DNA of 64,000 bases from Caballeronia glebae (lineage in GTDB: Bacteria; Pseudomonadota; Gammaproteobacteria; Burkholderiales; Burkholderiaceae): assembly GCF_001545035.1 (NCBI RefSeq), contig NZ_FCOJ02000018.1, positions 61,531 through 125,530 of the forward strand, in the 5' to 3' direction. Every line of letters starts with the position of its first letter. The stretch's first letter is position 1. Shown here piece after piece: positions 43,231 to 51,800 of the stretch. Below the pieces are notes generated by a model, which saw only the letters and a program-made list of their open reading frames with translations, had not been told where the DNA came from and ran no database searches. The translations under genes and the position numbers were made by a program.

Positions 43231-44529
43231 TCAAGCTTGAGCCGTTTCGGCTTTCTTGGCCGTCACGCCGATCCGTGCTGCGATCTCGGCCCGGCCACCC
43301 TCTCGCATCCACGCATCCGCCTTTCTTGCGTACTGGATGACCTCACTGATGTCGGAGTCAAATCCGAAAAGTCTGTAAGGCAGACCGAGCGAGTCGCAGG
43401 TGTCTCTCAACGCCGCCATGCCACGCACAAGGTTCGGCCCGCCACGGCCGAGCACAACGTAGAGCGGCGTCGGTCCATGCTCGCTGAAGTGTTCGCGAAG
43501 GGCATCGGCCATCGCGCGCAGCGTCTCGAAGATGTCAGTGTTGTTCGACTTGCCGCCGATGATAAAAAGCACGTTCGACTGCTTGAGCCAGTGCTTGAAG
43601 CAGATACGGGCCACTTCCTTCATCTTCGCGTAGGGCGGATTGCCCCCGAAATCCGACGAAATGATCGCGGCGTCGCCCAGCATTTCGGTGACGAGCGAGT
43701 TGGCGCCGCCGCCGAACGTCGGCGCGAGGATCGTTCCCTTGTCGTTGATCACGTACACATCGCTTTGGCCCTGATGCGTGCGCAACTGATTGATCTCCTG
43801 CTCGAAGTCGGAGTAGTCGGCGGCGAATAGGTGTTGCGGCAGTCCAAGACGCGTCCAGCGCGGATCGTCGCGATCGAAGCCGCACTTGAAATCGCAGGCG
43901 ACCGGTGTCAGCCGTCCGTTCTTGTCCTCGCGCATCCGGATTGGATTGAGCTCCAGCGTCGTCATGCCGAAGTCGTGAAAGAGCTCCCAGAGTTTTGGCA
44001 ACTGCTGCACGAGCGGCGAGATGATCTCCTTCGGTGCGCCGATCTCGCTCAGCGCGTTCGCCACGACGAACGCCTTGAGACCGGTCAATGCGTCGAAAGG
44101 CACCATCGCCACATGCTTCGGATCAACCTCTTCGATATCCATGCCGCCCTTGTGCGAGAGCGTCATAGTCGGTGCACGAAAGCGGGTGGAATCGGTGATC
44201 GAGAAATAAACTTCATGCTCGGCCGGCACGCCGGCTTCGAACGTCACGCCATTCGCCTTCGCTCTCAGGTGGCCAACGGTGTGTTCAGCGAAGTACAACC
44301 GTTCTTTTTCGCTCAACGCTGTCTTGAGATCGGTGGCGCGGCCGAGCAAGCCCGCTTTGCCCTTTTTTCCAACTCCGCCCTTGAAAACGGGCTTGATGAA
44401 GATCTGCCGATGACGGTCGATCAAGGTCTTGATCTCCTCCTCGCTGGCGCTCGGGCCGAGGATTTCACTCGCCGGGAATCCGACGAATTGCAGCAGGCGC
44501 GCGCCGTGCAACATACCAGTGATTTGCAT
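43231..44529 (-). CDS. ATP-citrate-lyase-like small subunit (ATP-grasp plus citrate-binding domain)
   Basis: A 432-residue protein. The N-terminal ATP-grasp domain includes QIFIKPVFKGGVGKKGKAGL and FGMTTLELNPIRM, as in succinyl-CoA synthetase beta and AclB. The C-terminal part carries the ACL citrate-binding domain: GGGANSLVTEMLGDAAIISS, FGGNPPYAKMKEVARICF and LGRGGPNLVRGMAAL. ATG 44529 has AGGAGA nine bases upstream. It leads the two-gene unit with the large subunit. Together they should phosphorylate a His, form citryl-CoA and cleave it. Presence in a heterotroph beside a citrate-type symporter suggests catabolic use. Confidence 0.87.
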   Translation of the reverse strand: MQITGMLHGARLLQFVGFPASEILGPSASEEEIKTLIDRHRQIFIKPVFKGGVGKKGKAGLLGRATDLKTALSEKERLYFAEHTVGHLRAKANGVTFEAGVPAEHEVYFSITDSTRFRAPTMTLSHKGGMDIEEVDPKHVAMVPFDALTGLKAFVVANALSEIGAPKEIISPLVQQLPKLWELFHDFGMTTLELNPIRMREDKNGRLTPVACDFKCGFDRDDPRWTRLGLPQHLFAADYSDFEQEINQLRTHQGQSDVYVINDKGTILAPTFGGGANSLVTEMLGDAAIISSDFGGNPPYAKMKEVARICFKHWLKQSNVLFIIGGKSNNTDIFETLRAMADALREHFSEHGPTPLYVVLGRGGPNLVRGMAALRDTCDSLGLPYRLFGFDSDISEVIQYARKADAWMREGGRAEIAARIGVTAKKAETAQA

Positions 44530-44848
44530 GAAGTCTGTCTCCTGAAGGGCATTGCGTAGAAAGAAACGGGAGCTCGAACCAGCGCCGCACGAGACAAGGC
44601 GGCCGCCGCGCCAGTGACGCTCGGATTCGGATGTCTGGTATGCATTGACGGTAAGCGGCGAGACCGGGCGGCCTCAAGCGGCAATCGTCAGCCGCGTTGA
44701 ATGGATCTTGCGAAGTGCATGGCGTGTCTCCGATGCGTTTTACTTACGTTCCAATTTTTGCTGGAATCTTGAGACAGATACTGACGCAAACGGACTGAAA
44801 CGAAAAATGCAATTTTTTCAATGATTGATGTGCGGCCGCTATCAATGC
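44530..44848. other. 319-base promoter region of the ATP-citrate-lyase-like genes
   Basis: No intact gene. On the minus strand an ATG at 44721 with GGAGAC before it opens a ten-codon frame (MHFARSIQRG, then stop). Shifting frame afterwards gives a secretory-signal-like LTIAA and SPLTVNAYQTSES, so this may be the stub of a periplasmic protein gene or a leader peptide. A TTCCA-N8-TGGAA inverted repeat lies at 44749-44766, and AT-rich palindromic sequence at 44801-44820 could include the promoter. Confidence 0.35.
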
Positions 44849-45690
44849 GGGTACCGAATCAGAGCGACCGCCGCCGTCGGACGGCTCGTGCGTCAGCCCG
44901 ATTCCGCGCGGGCGATGGCGTTCATCCTTACAGGCGTGGCATGCGCGACCGTTATCGGCGCGCCGCTCGGCACTTTCATTGCGGGGACTCGCGTCGTGGC
45001 GCGTCGCTTTCGCCGCGACGGGCGCGCTGGTGGCGCTCGCGTTGCTGGCCGGAGCATGGCTCGTTCCGTCGCTGCCGTCCGAGAAGGCATTGCGCATCGA
45101 CGATCCGCTGTCGCTGTTGCGTCGGCCCCATGCGCGTCGATGTCTGTTGATGATCGCCCTGATGTGCGGCGCGCACTTTTGCTCGTACACGTACATCGCG
45201 CCGTTCCTGCTGCGCGACGGGCATTTCGCGCTGTCCGACATTACCTTGCTGCTGCTCGCATTCGGCGCCATCGGCTTTGTTTCGAATCTGGCGATATCGC
45301 CGGCGGTGAAGCATCGCCTGAAGCAGACGACAGCGGCGGTCGTCGCATTGCTGATGATGAGCCTGGTGCTGTTACCGACCCCGAGCCATTCCTATGCGCA
45401 CGTGCCTCGTGCCGGTCTGCACGGGGGATCGCATTTGGCGCGCTCCCGCTGTGCGCCAGCATTTGGAGTCAGCATGCGGCGCCGGACCTGCCCGAAGCGG
45501 GCTCGGCATTGCTCGTGAGCACGTCGCAGGTGGCGATCGCGGTGAGTTCGTCGGCGGGAGGTGTCGTGGTCGACCACATTCGCGTTGCTGGCGCTCGTTG
45601 CACTGCCGCGTCTGGGGCAGCGCGGCGTGAATCAACAAGCCGCGACCACGGCAAGCGCAGCGGCAAGACAGGCGGGCAAGACACGTGGCT
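44849..45690 (+). pseudogene. Broken MFS transporter gene (DHA1/AraJ-like)
   Basis: Pieces in three frames read in order: QPDSARAMAFILTGVACATV and IGAPLGTFI; then SWRVAFAATGALVALALLAG, ALRIDDPLSLLRRP and FCSYTYIAPFLL; then FGALPLCASIWSQHAAPDLP and SQVAIAVSSSAGGVVVD; and finally LALVALPRLGQRG in the third frame. This is the order of a 12-helix drug/sugar efflux MFS protein lacking its first 100 or so residues and interrupted by at least three frameshifts. It ends at the convergent GntR gene. It is inactive. Confidence 0.7.
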
Positions 45691-46345
45691 ATGCCTCGCC
45701 GCCATCCGCTCCATATTTGAGATAGCTCGCCCGCGCGGCGAGGATATGCGCCTGCATCACGCTGCGCGCCCATTCGCCATCGCCGGCCTTGAAGCTGTCG
45801 ATGATCTCGCGATGATGTCCGAGGCTGCGCGCGAGCTGCTTGTCATCGTAACGATGAAACGTGCGCAGCACCACGGGCAGCTCGATGATCCCCGTCACCA
45901 CATTGGCGAGCCGCTTGGTGCCGGCCGCCTCCAGAATGCGCTTGTGAAACTCGCTGTTCAGCGACGAGATGCGCTCGATGAAGCCCTCCTTCCGCTCGCG
46001 CGCCTCGAACTCCATACGATCGGCGAGTCCTTCGAGCAGCGCCACCTCCTGATCGGAAATGCGCGTCGCCGCGATTGAGCAGATCATGCCCTCGAGGGTC
46101 GCGCGCAGCTGGAAGATCTCGACGGCGTCGTCGATATCGAACGACGCCACCGACGCACGCTGGCTCGACGTGAACTGCACGAGCCCGTCGTTGGAGAGCC
46201 GCCGCAGCGCCTCGCGCACGGGCGTGCGCGAGACGCCGAGCTGCGCCGCGAGATCGGTCTCGGTCAGTTGCGCGCCGATATGCAGTTCGCGCGAAAGAAT
46301 GGCTTCACGAATCGCTTCGTATGCCTTGTCGACGGCCCTTTTCAT
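45689..46345 (-). CDS. GntR-family regulator with FCD domain
   Basis: 218 residues. The winged helix is in TETDLAAQLGVSRTPVREAL and RRLSNDGLVQFTSSQRASV. The FCD domain runs from about residue 75, with ligand or metal residues in SLNSEFHKRILEAAG, SLGHHREIIDSFKAGD and AHILAARASYLKYG. It is the last gene of the minus-strand block that begins at 53209, so it is probably made along with the enzymes it controls. Two TGTACACAATT sites before the first gene are candidate operators. Confidence 0.9.
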   Translation of the reverse strand: MKRAVDKAYEAIREAILSRELHIGAQLTETDLAAQLGVSRTPVREALRRLSNDGLVQFTSSQRASVASFDIDDAVEIFQLRATLEGMICSIAATRISDQEVALLEGLADRMEFEARERKEGFIERISSLNSEFHKRILEAAGTKRLANVVTGIIELPVVLRTFHRYDDKQLARSLGHHREIIDSFKAGDGEWARSVMQAHILAARASYLKYGADGGEA

Positions 46346-46394
46346 GGTGCTGAATGATGATGGTTGCCTTTACGGAGCACTATTCTAGTCCGGG

Positions 46395-46826
46395 CTAGTC
46401 GTTCGATGCCGCACCGATCGCCTTCAGCGCCGCACGCCCGCATTCCATATCCTGCGAATAATGCCCGCCGCTCAGGCCGATCGATCCGACGACCGCGCCA
46501 TCCTCGACGATCGGAAAGCCGCCGCCGAACACGACGAGCCGCGGCGTATGCACGATGCCATGCAGGAGCGGCGCATCGTCCTTGATGAAGTCGTGCCAGC
46601 GATGCGTCGGCAGTCCGGTCGCCGCGGAGGTATACGCCTTGTCCTGCGCGATGCCCAGCGAGATCTGCGAGGCGCCGTCCATGCGCATGAACGCCTTCAG
46701 CAAGCCGGCGTTGTCGCATACGGCAATCGACATCTGCAGGCCGTTGGCGCGCGCGTGTTCGGCGGCGGCGGCGATGGCGGCCTGCGCGGTGGCGGCGTCG
46801 ATGCTGAGGGTGGAAATCGAGGTCAT
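46395..46826 (-). CDS. GlcG/HbpS-family heme-binding or adaptor protein
   Basis: 143 residues of the GlcG/HbpS fold: ANGLQMSIAVCDNAGLLKAF near the start, DKAYTSAATGLPTHRW in the middle and the glycine-rich VFGGGFPIVEDGAVVGSIGL, then SGGHYSQDMECGRAAL. HbpS binds heme and senses redox stress in Streptomyces; GlcG accompanies glycolate genes with unknown function, and some relatives assist diol or cobalamin enzymes. It lies between the flavin/Fe-S reductase and the GntR gene. No signal peptide is present, so it is cytoplasmic. Confidence 0.85.
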   Translation of the reverse strand: MTSISTLSIDAATAQAAIAAAAEHARANGLQMSIAVCDNAGLLKAFMRMDGASQISLGIAQDKAYTSAATGLPTHRWHDFIKDDAPLLHGIVHTPRLVVFGGGFPIVEDGAVVGSIGLSGGHYSQDMECGRAALKAIGAASND

Positions 46827-46855
46827 GCGCGGTTCTCCTTGTTATCGATGATCGG

Positions 46856-48850
46856 TCAGACTGCGTTGCCGGCTTCGTGGCCGTCCGCGGTGGCGGCGAG
46901 AATGCCGCGCCCTGTACGGCAATCGCCGACGAGCCGGGTGGGAATGTCATGCTGCCGCAGCGCGCCGAGCAGCGAGATATCGGGCACGCGCGGCGTCGCA
47001 TAGGCGAGGAACGCGACGTCGTCGATGAAACCGGCGTCGCCGTTGTAGACATTGCGATATTCGAGCCGCGCTTCTTCCTCGAACGACTGGCCGATGACCG
47101 GCTCGCAGAGCGTCAGCACCTGCACGCGCGCGAGCGCAAGCCGCCGCAGGAAGCCCTGACGCGTGACGAGCGCCACTTCCTGCGCGATCGATTCGCGCGG
47201 CGTGATGATCGCGACGCGCTCGAAGATCGTCGCGAGCATTTCGGCGGCGGCGTAAGTGCCTTCGCCCTGATCCATGTCGAAGATCACCGCGCTTCCCGGC
47301 TGGCGCGACGGATGACGCAGCAGCTCGGCCATCGCCGTGTTGATGTCGGGAATCAGGCCGCTCTGCGCGTATTCCGCGGGCACCCATGACGGCACGCTGT
47401 GCGCGGCGCCCGTCGCGAGAATGACTTCATCGGGCTTGAATTCCAGAATCTCGTCGATGCCCGCCTTGCGGCCGAGTTCGAAGCGCGCGCCCGCGCGCTG
47501 CGCCGCCACGACCTGATAGTCGTACACGCTCGTGATGGTCTCCCCGCCCGGCAGGCGCGAGCGCACATGCGCCTTGCCGCCCGGCTCGCGACTCGCGCCG
47601 AACACGATCACGTCGTGTCCGCGCGCCGCCGCGACCCACGCCGCTTCGAGTCCTGCCACACCCGCGCCGACCACCGCGATGCGCTTTTTCTCGGCCGCGC
47701 GCGGCGGCATGAAGTCGACTTCGTCGGGCTCGGCCACACGCGGATTGTTGATGCACGCAATCGGCCGGTTGTAGGTGATGATCGTGTCCCAGCAGGTGTT
47801 GCACGAGACGCAGTAGCGGATGTCGTGCGCGCGGCCGGCCAGAGCTTTGTCGAGCCACGCGGGATCGGCGATCAGCGTGCGCCCGAGGCCGATCAGTTCG
47901 GCGTCGCCGTTCGCGAGGATCGCTTCGGCTTCGGCGGGATCGGTGATGCGTCCGAGCGCCATCACCGGCACGCCGTTGGCCGACTCGCGCAGGCGCCGGA
48001 TCAGCCCGGTGTACGGCACACGCTCGCCGAAGCGGTCGGGCACGTGCATCTCCAGCGAGCGCGCGTGCGAGCCTTGCGCGAAGCACACGTAATCAACATC
48101 GCCGGAGCGCGTCAGCATCGACGTGACGAGCGCGGCTTGCTCCGGGCCGATGCCGCCGGGCACGCCATCGTCGCCGGGTAGCTTCAGGCCGATGGCGAAG
48201 TGGCGTGGACAGCGCGCGCGAATCGCCTCGGTCAGCTCGCGCAGGAAACGCGTGCGGCCGTCCCAGTCGCCGCCGTATTCGTCGGTCCGCACGTTCGATT
48301 GCGGCGACAGGAATTGATGAAACAGATGCCCGTGGCCGGCCGAAAATTCGACGCCCGCGAAGCCGCAGCGATGCAGCCGCGCCGACGAATCCGCGAAATC
48401 GTCGATCAGCTCGCGGATCTCGCCCGCCGAGAGTTCGCGCGGCATCGACCAGCTCAGATCGTCGGCGAGCCGCGACGGTCCGATCGCATTGAAGCTGCGC
48501 CCCGATTCGTGACGCGCGCGCCCCGGGTCCTGAATCTGGCCGAAGAGCCGCGAATCGTAGCGTTCGACAGCTTCGGCCCAGCGCTTGAGGCCGTCGAGAT
48601 TGTCGTCGTTCCAGACACGCACGCGGTCCCATACGCGCTGATGCCGCGCCATCGAAAGCGGCTCGGTCACGACCGCGCCTGCGCCGCCTTGCGCGCGATT
48701 CGCGAAATAGCGGATCAGGCGATCGGTGACGTTCGAGTCGTCGGACATGAACGTGCTCATCGACGCATGCACGACGCGGTTGCGCAGCCGCGTGCCGCCC
48801 GGCAACACGAACGGCTCGGCCAGCGGTGAGGAAATGGCTGGATTCGTCAT
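46856..48850 (-). CDS. FMN/FAD/4Fe-4S oxidoreductase of the 2,4-dienoyl-CoA reductase family
   Basis: 664 residues. The N-terminal TIM-barrel (old-yellow-enzyme type, residues 10-340) shows RNRVVHASMSTFMSD and LLHRCGFAGVEF-like FMN-barrel strands with GHGHLFHQFLSPQSNVRTDE. The iron-sulfur cysteines are C347, C350, C353 and C366. The C-terminal FAD/NAD domain starts at RIAVVGAGVAGLEAAW. The layout matches 2,4-dienoyl-CoA reductase FadH, trimethylamine dehydrogenase and related enzymes. Beside CoA-transferase and HMG-CoA-lyase-like genes, reduction of an unsaturated CoA ester is a fair inference. Confidence 0.9.
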   Translation of the reverse strand: MTNPAISSPLAEPFVLPGGTRLRNRVVHASMSTFMSDDSNVTDRLIRYFANRAQGGAGAVVTEPLSMARHQRVWDRVRVWNDDNLDGLKRWAEAVERYDSRLFGQIQDPGRARHESGRSFNAIGPSRLADDLSWSMPRELSAGEIRELIDDFADSSARLHRCGFAGVEFSAGHGHLFHQFLSPQSNVRTDEYGGDWDGRTRFLRELTEAIRARCPRHFAIGLKLPGDDGVPGGIGPEQAALVTSMLTRSGDVDYVCFAQGSHARSLEMHVPDRFGERVPYTGLIRRLRESANGVPVMALGRITDPAEAEAILANGDAELIGLGRTLIADPAWLDKALAGRAHDIRYCVSCNTCWDTIITYNRPIACINNPRVAEPDEVDFMPPRAAEKKRIAVVGAGVAGLEAAWVAAARGHDVIVFGASREPGGKAHVRSRLPGGETITSVYDYQVVAAQRAGARFELGRKAGIDEILEFKPDEVILATGAAHSVPSWVPAEYAQSGLIPDINTAMAELLRHPSRQPGSAVIFDMDQGEGTYAAAEMLATIFERVAIITPRESIAQEVALVTRQGFLRRLALARVQVLTLCEPVIGQSFEEEARLEYRNVYNGDAGFIDDVAFLAYATPRVPDISLLGALRQHDIPTRLVGDCRTGRGILAATADGHEAGNAV

Positions 48851-48856
48851 GAGGAT

Positions 48857-49810
48857 TCAGGAAGAGAGAGCGTTGATCGGAGCGCTATGCGCACGGCGCT
48901 TCGTGCGCTGATTCGCGAGCCACGCCGCGACGCGCCCCTGATGGCGGCGGCCGAGCAGCGCCTCGACGGTATCGAGCACATCCAGCAGCCGGTCAAGGTC
49001 GATGCCGGTCGCAAAACCCGCCTGCGCGAACAGGAACGCGAGGTCTTCCGTCGCAACATTGCCCGATGCGCCCGGCGCGAACGGGCAGCCGCCGAGCCCG
49101 CCGATCGACGCATCGAACTGACGCACGCCCGAGAGCGCCGCCTGCCACGCGAGCGCGCTGCCGAGCCCGCGCGTGTCGTGGAAATGCGCTGCGATGCGCG
49201 CGTCGCCATGCGCGCGCACAAGCGGTTCGAACAGCGCGGGCACGTCTTTGGGGTGCCCTGCGCCGATGGTGTCCGCCACCGCGATGGCGTCCGCGCCCGC
49301 ATCGACCATGCGCGCAGCGAGCGCCTGCGCGCGCTCGGGCGGGCTCGGACCGTCGAACGGACAGCCCATCGCCGCGGCGAGATAGACGCGCACGCGCACG
49401 CCGTCATCGGCCGCACGCCGCGTGACGCTCTCGCAGATGCCCGTCGCCTGCTCCAGCGTCATGTTGATGTTTTTGACATTGAGCGTCTCCGACACGGCAA
49501 GCACGAGCGCCACCGACTTCACGCCGGCCGCATGCGCGAGCTCGTAGCCCTTCATGTTCGGCACGAGCGCCATGCAGTCGTCGAGCCGCGACGCGAGACC
49601 GCGCTGCGTCGCCGCTGCGACGAACTGCGCGGCATCGGCGAGTTGCGGCACGGCGTCGGGGCGCACGAAGCTCGTCAGCTCGACATGCCGCACGCCCGCT
49701 TCGATGAGCGCTTCGAGCAGCGCGAGCTTGTCCTCGACCGGAACGGCGACAGGCTGATTCTGCAAGCCGTCGCGCAGGCCGACTTCGGTGATGCGGATCG
49801 TTTCCGTCAT
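48857..49810 (-). CDS. Hydroxymethylglutaryl-CoA lyase family protein
   Basis: 317 residues. TIM-barrel aldolase of the HMGL family: ITEVGLRDGLQNQPV (metal Asp and catalytic Arg), the HxH metal site in AAHFHDTRGLGSAL and the catalytic Cys loop GGLGGCPFAPGASGN. ATG 49810 has GAGG five bases upstream; the longer frame overlaps the CoA-transferase. It cleaves HMG-CoA to acetoacetate and acetyl-CoA, or a close relative such as citramalyl-CoA. The coupled CoA-transferase could make the CoA ester. Confidence 0.92.
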   Translation of the reverse strand: MTETIRITEVGLRDGLQNQPVAVPVEDKLALLEALIEAGVRHVELTSFVRPDAVPQLADAAQFVAAATQRGLASRLDDCMALVPNMKGYELAHAAGVKSVALVLAVSETLNVKNINMTLEQATGICESVTRRAADDGVRVRVYLAAAMGCPFDGPSPPERAQALAARMVDAGADAIAVADTIGAGHPKDVPALFEPLVRAHGDARIAAHFHDTRGLGSALAWQAALSGVRQFDASIGGLGGCPFAPGASGNVATEDLAFLFAQAGFATGIDLDRLLDVLDTVEALLGRRHQGRVAAWLANQRTKRRAHSAPINALSS

Positions 49811-49817
49811 ACGCGCC

Positions 49818-51017
49818 TCACTGAATGACGCCTTCGCGGGCAAGCGCGGCGAGATCGGCCTCGCTCAGCTTGAGGAATTGCGACAGCACGTCGGCGGTGT
49901 GCTCGCCGAGCGTCGGCGGCGGCGTGTACGTGTCTTCGTGCGTCTCCGACAGCTTCACCGGATTGCCGGGCATTTCCACCATGCGGCCATCGGGCGCGCG
50001 CACCGGTACGAACATGTTTCGGCTGCGGACCTGCTCGTCGCTCAGCACGTGCTCGAAGTCGTTCACCGGCGCGCACGGAATGCGCCGCGCGGAGAGCTGC
50101 TCAAGCCAGTATTCGCACGTGTTCGTCTCGAACTTCTGCTGCACCAGCGCGTTGATGCGTTCGCGCGCCGCATAGCGGCCCGGCTGGCTCTTGTACGCCG
50201 GATCGTGCAGTTCCTCGATGTCGAGCAGATCGATCAGCGATTCCCAGAACTTGTCCGTCAACACCGCGACGATCACATGGCGCGTCGAGGTGCGAAACGC
50301 GTCGTAGGGCACGTGCACGAAATGGCGGTTGCCGAGCGGCTCGGGGTTCTTGCCGGACATCGCGTACATGGTCGCCATGTAATTGAGCATCGACACCTGG
50401 CAGTCGAGCATCGAAACGTCGACGTGCTGGCCGCGGCCGGTCTGGTGACGCGCCATCAGCGCCGCGAGCACGCCGATCGCGCCGAACAGGCCGCCGCCGA
50501 GATCGCCGATCGGAATGCCCGCGCGGATCGGCCGTCCGCCTTCCTCGCCGGTGATCGACATGCCGCCGCCCATGCCCTGCGCGACCAGATCGAACGCCGG
50601 ACGATGCTGCGCCGGACCGCTCTCGCCGAAGCCCGTCACCGAGCACGTCACGATCCGCGGATTGATCTTCGCGAGCGCTTCGTGGCCGAGACCGAGCCGC
50701 GTCATCACGCCGCTGCTGAAGTTGTCGAAAACGACATCGACCTGGCGCACGAGTTCGAGCAGGAGCGCGCGGCCGCGGTCGGTCTTGAGGTCGATGCACA
50801 CGCTGCGCTTGTTACGGTTGAGCGTGAGGAAGTACGCGCCCATGCCGTCGATGGAATGATCCGGGTCGTTCGCGAGCAGCCGCCGCGTGCCCTCGCCCGC
50901 GCCCGGCGGCTCGATCTTGATGGTCTGCGCGCCCAGATCGGCGAGCAGCATGGTTCCGTACGGACCCGACAACATGTGCGTGAAGTCGAGCATGACGATA
51001 TCCGAGAGGGCTTTCAT
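49818..51017 (-). CDS. Type III (CaiB/BaiF) CoA-transferase
   Basis: 399 residues. CoA-binding elements LDFTHMLSGPYGTMLLADLG and QTIKIEPPGAGEGTR, and the catalytic Asp probably in IPIGDLGGGLFGAIG, identify family III. It is seven bases upstream of the HMG-CoA-lyase-like gene and 27 bases downstream of the racemase-fold gene. Its likely role is activation of the imported acid for cleavage by the lyase. It is distinct in sequence from the CoA-transferase at 34691. Confidence 0.9.
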   Translation of the reverse strand: MKALSDIVMLDFTHMLSGPYGTMLLADLGAQTIKIEPPGAGEGTRRLLANDPDHSIDGMGAYFLTLNRNKRSVCIDLKTDRGRALLLELVRQVDVVFDNFSSGVMTRLGLGHEALAKINPRIVTCSVTGFGESGPAQHRPAFDLVAQGMGGGMSITGEEGGRPIRAGIPIGDLGGGLFGAIGVLAALMARHQTGRGQHVDVSMLDCQVSMLNYMATMYAMSGKNPEPLGNRHFVHVPYDAFRTSTRHVIVAVLTDKFWESLIDLLDIEELHDPAYKSQPGRYAARERINALVQQKFETNTCEYWLEQLSARRIPCAPVNDFEHVLSDEQVRSRNMFVPVRAPDGRMVEMPGNPVKLSETHEDTYTPPPTLGEHTADVLSQFLKLSEADLAALAREGVIQ

Positions 51018-51044
51018 CCGTCGTCCTGTTTCCGATGATTGTCT

Positions 51045-51800
51045 TTAGAGCCGCGACATGAGCGCCGACCAGCCCTGCCGCTTGTCGTCGATGCCGTTGT
51101 GACGCAGCGCATGCCAGTAGTTCGCGATGTTCACCGCGATCACCGGCTTGCCGAGCCAGCGCTCGGCTTCGTCGGCGAGCGAGGCCATCGGCAGATTCGC
51201 GCCGAACTGGACGATGGCTTCGGCGTCCGGTGTGTCGGTGTCGCGCAGCGCATCGATCAGGTATCGCGCGCTCACTTTCGTGTAGCCGGTGAACTGCTTG
51301 CCCTGCAGGTGGTTGAACTTCACGACCTCGAAACCGGCCTCGCCGAAGAAGGCTTGCAGATGCTTCTGGATCACCGGGTAATACGGCTCGACGATCGCGA
51401 TGCGCCGCTTCACGCCATGCGCCGCGAGCGCTTCGAGCACGCCGTCCGACGCGAGCGTCACGCCGACGTCCTTGTTCGCGCGTGCCGCGATGCGCGCCTT
51501 AAGCGCGTCCGAGCTGGCCCGGCTGCCGCCCCAGATCGACAGCGCCGAGATACCGAGAATCAGATGATCGGGACCGCAGGTCATCACCTGATCGACGGCG
51601 TTATCGAGCGCGCCGAACAGCGCCTCGATGCCGCGCTCGAAGTCTTCGTCCGAGCGCACCGCCAGATCGGGCACGTGCATCCGCGCGATGTGATTCGTTA
51701 CACCTCGCGGGCGCATGTCGTCGCATTCGGGCTGCACGCACGTATTGACCGAGGGCGTCGGAATGCCGAACATGCAGCGCGAGCCGAGAAAATCTCTCAT
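51045..51800 (-). CDS. Asp/Glu racemase-fold protein (maleate isomerase/arylmalonate decarboxylase-like) without the usual cysteines
   Basis: 251 residues starting at the ATG that overlaps the MFS stop. GIPTPSVNTCVQPECDDMRP, DHLILGISALSIWGG and AIVQFGANLPMASLADEAE follow the layout of maleate cis-trans isomerase and arylmalonate decarboxylase. The two positions that hold catalytic cysteines in those enzymes read Ile/Ser (LGISAL) and Gly/Ala (QFGANL). It may therefore bind a dicarboxylate with another chemistry. It is cotranscribed with the transporter and the CoA-transferase. Confidence 0.82.
   Translation of the reverse strand: MRDFLGSRCMFGIPTPSVNTCVQPECDDMRPRGVTNHIARMHVPDLAVRSDEDFERGIEALFGALDNAVDQVMTCGPDHLILGISALSIWGGSRASSDALKARIAARANKDVGVTLASDGVLEALAAHGVKRRIAIVEPYYPVIQKHLQAFFGEAGFEVVKFNHLQGKQFTGYTKVSARYLIDALRDTDTPDAEAIVQFGANLPMASLADEAERWLGKPVIAVNIANYWHALRHNGIDDKRQGWSALMSRL

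Noticed and set aside
40299..43340. 1013-codon open frame on the plus strand
   Set aside because: It runs exactly antisense to the ATP-citrate-lyase-like large subunit and has the low-complexity Arg/Glu-rich composition of a shadow.
49788..51038. 416-codon plus-strand frame
   Set aside because: Antisense to the CoA-transferase gene, His/Arg-rich, with no recognisable domain.
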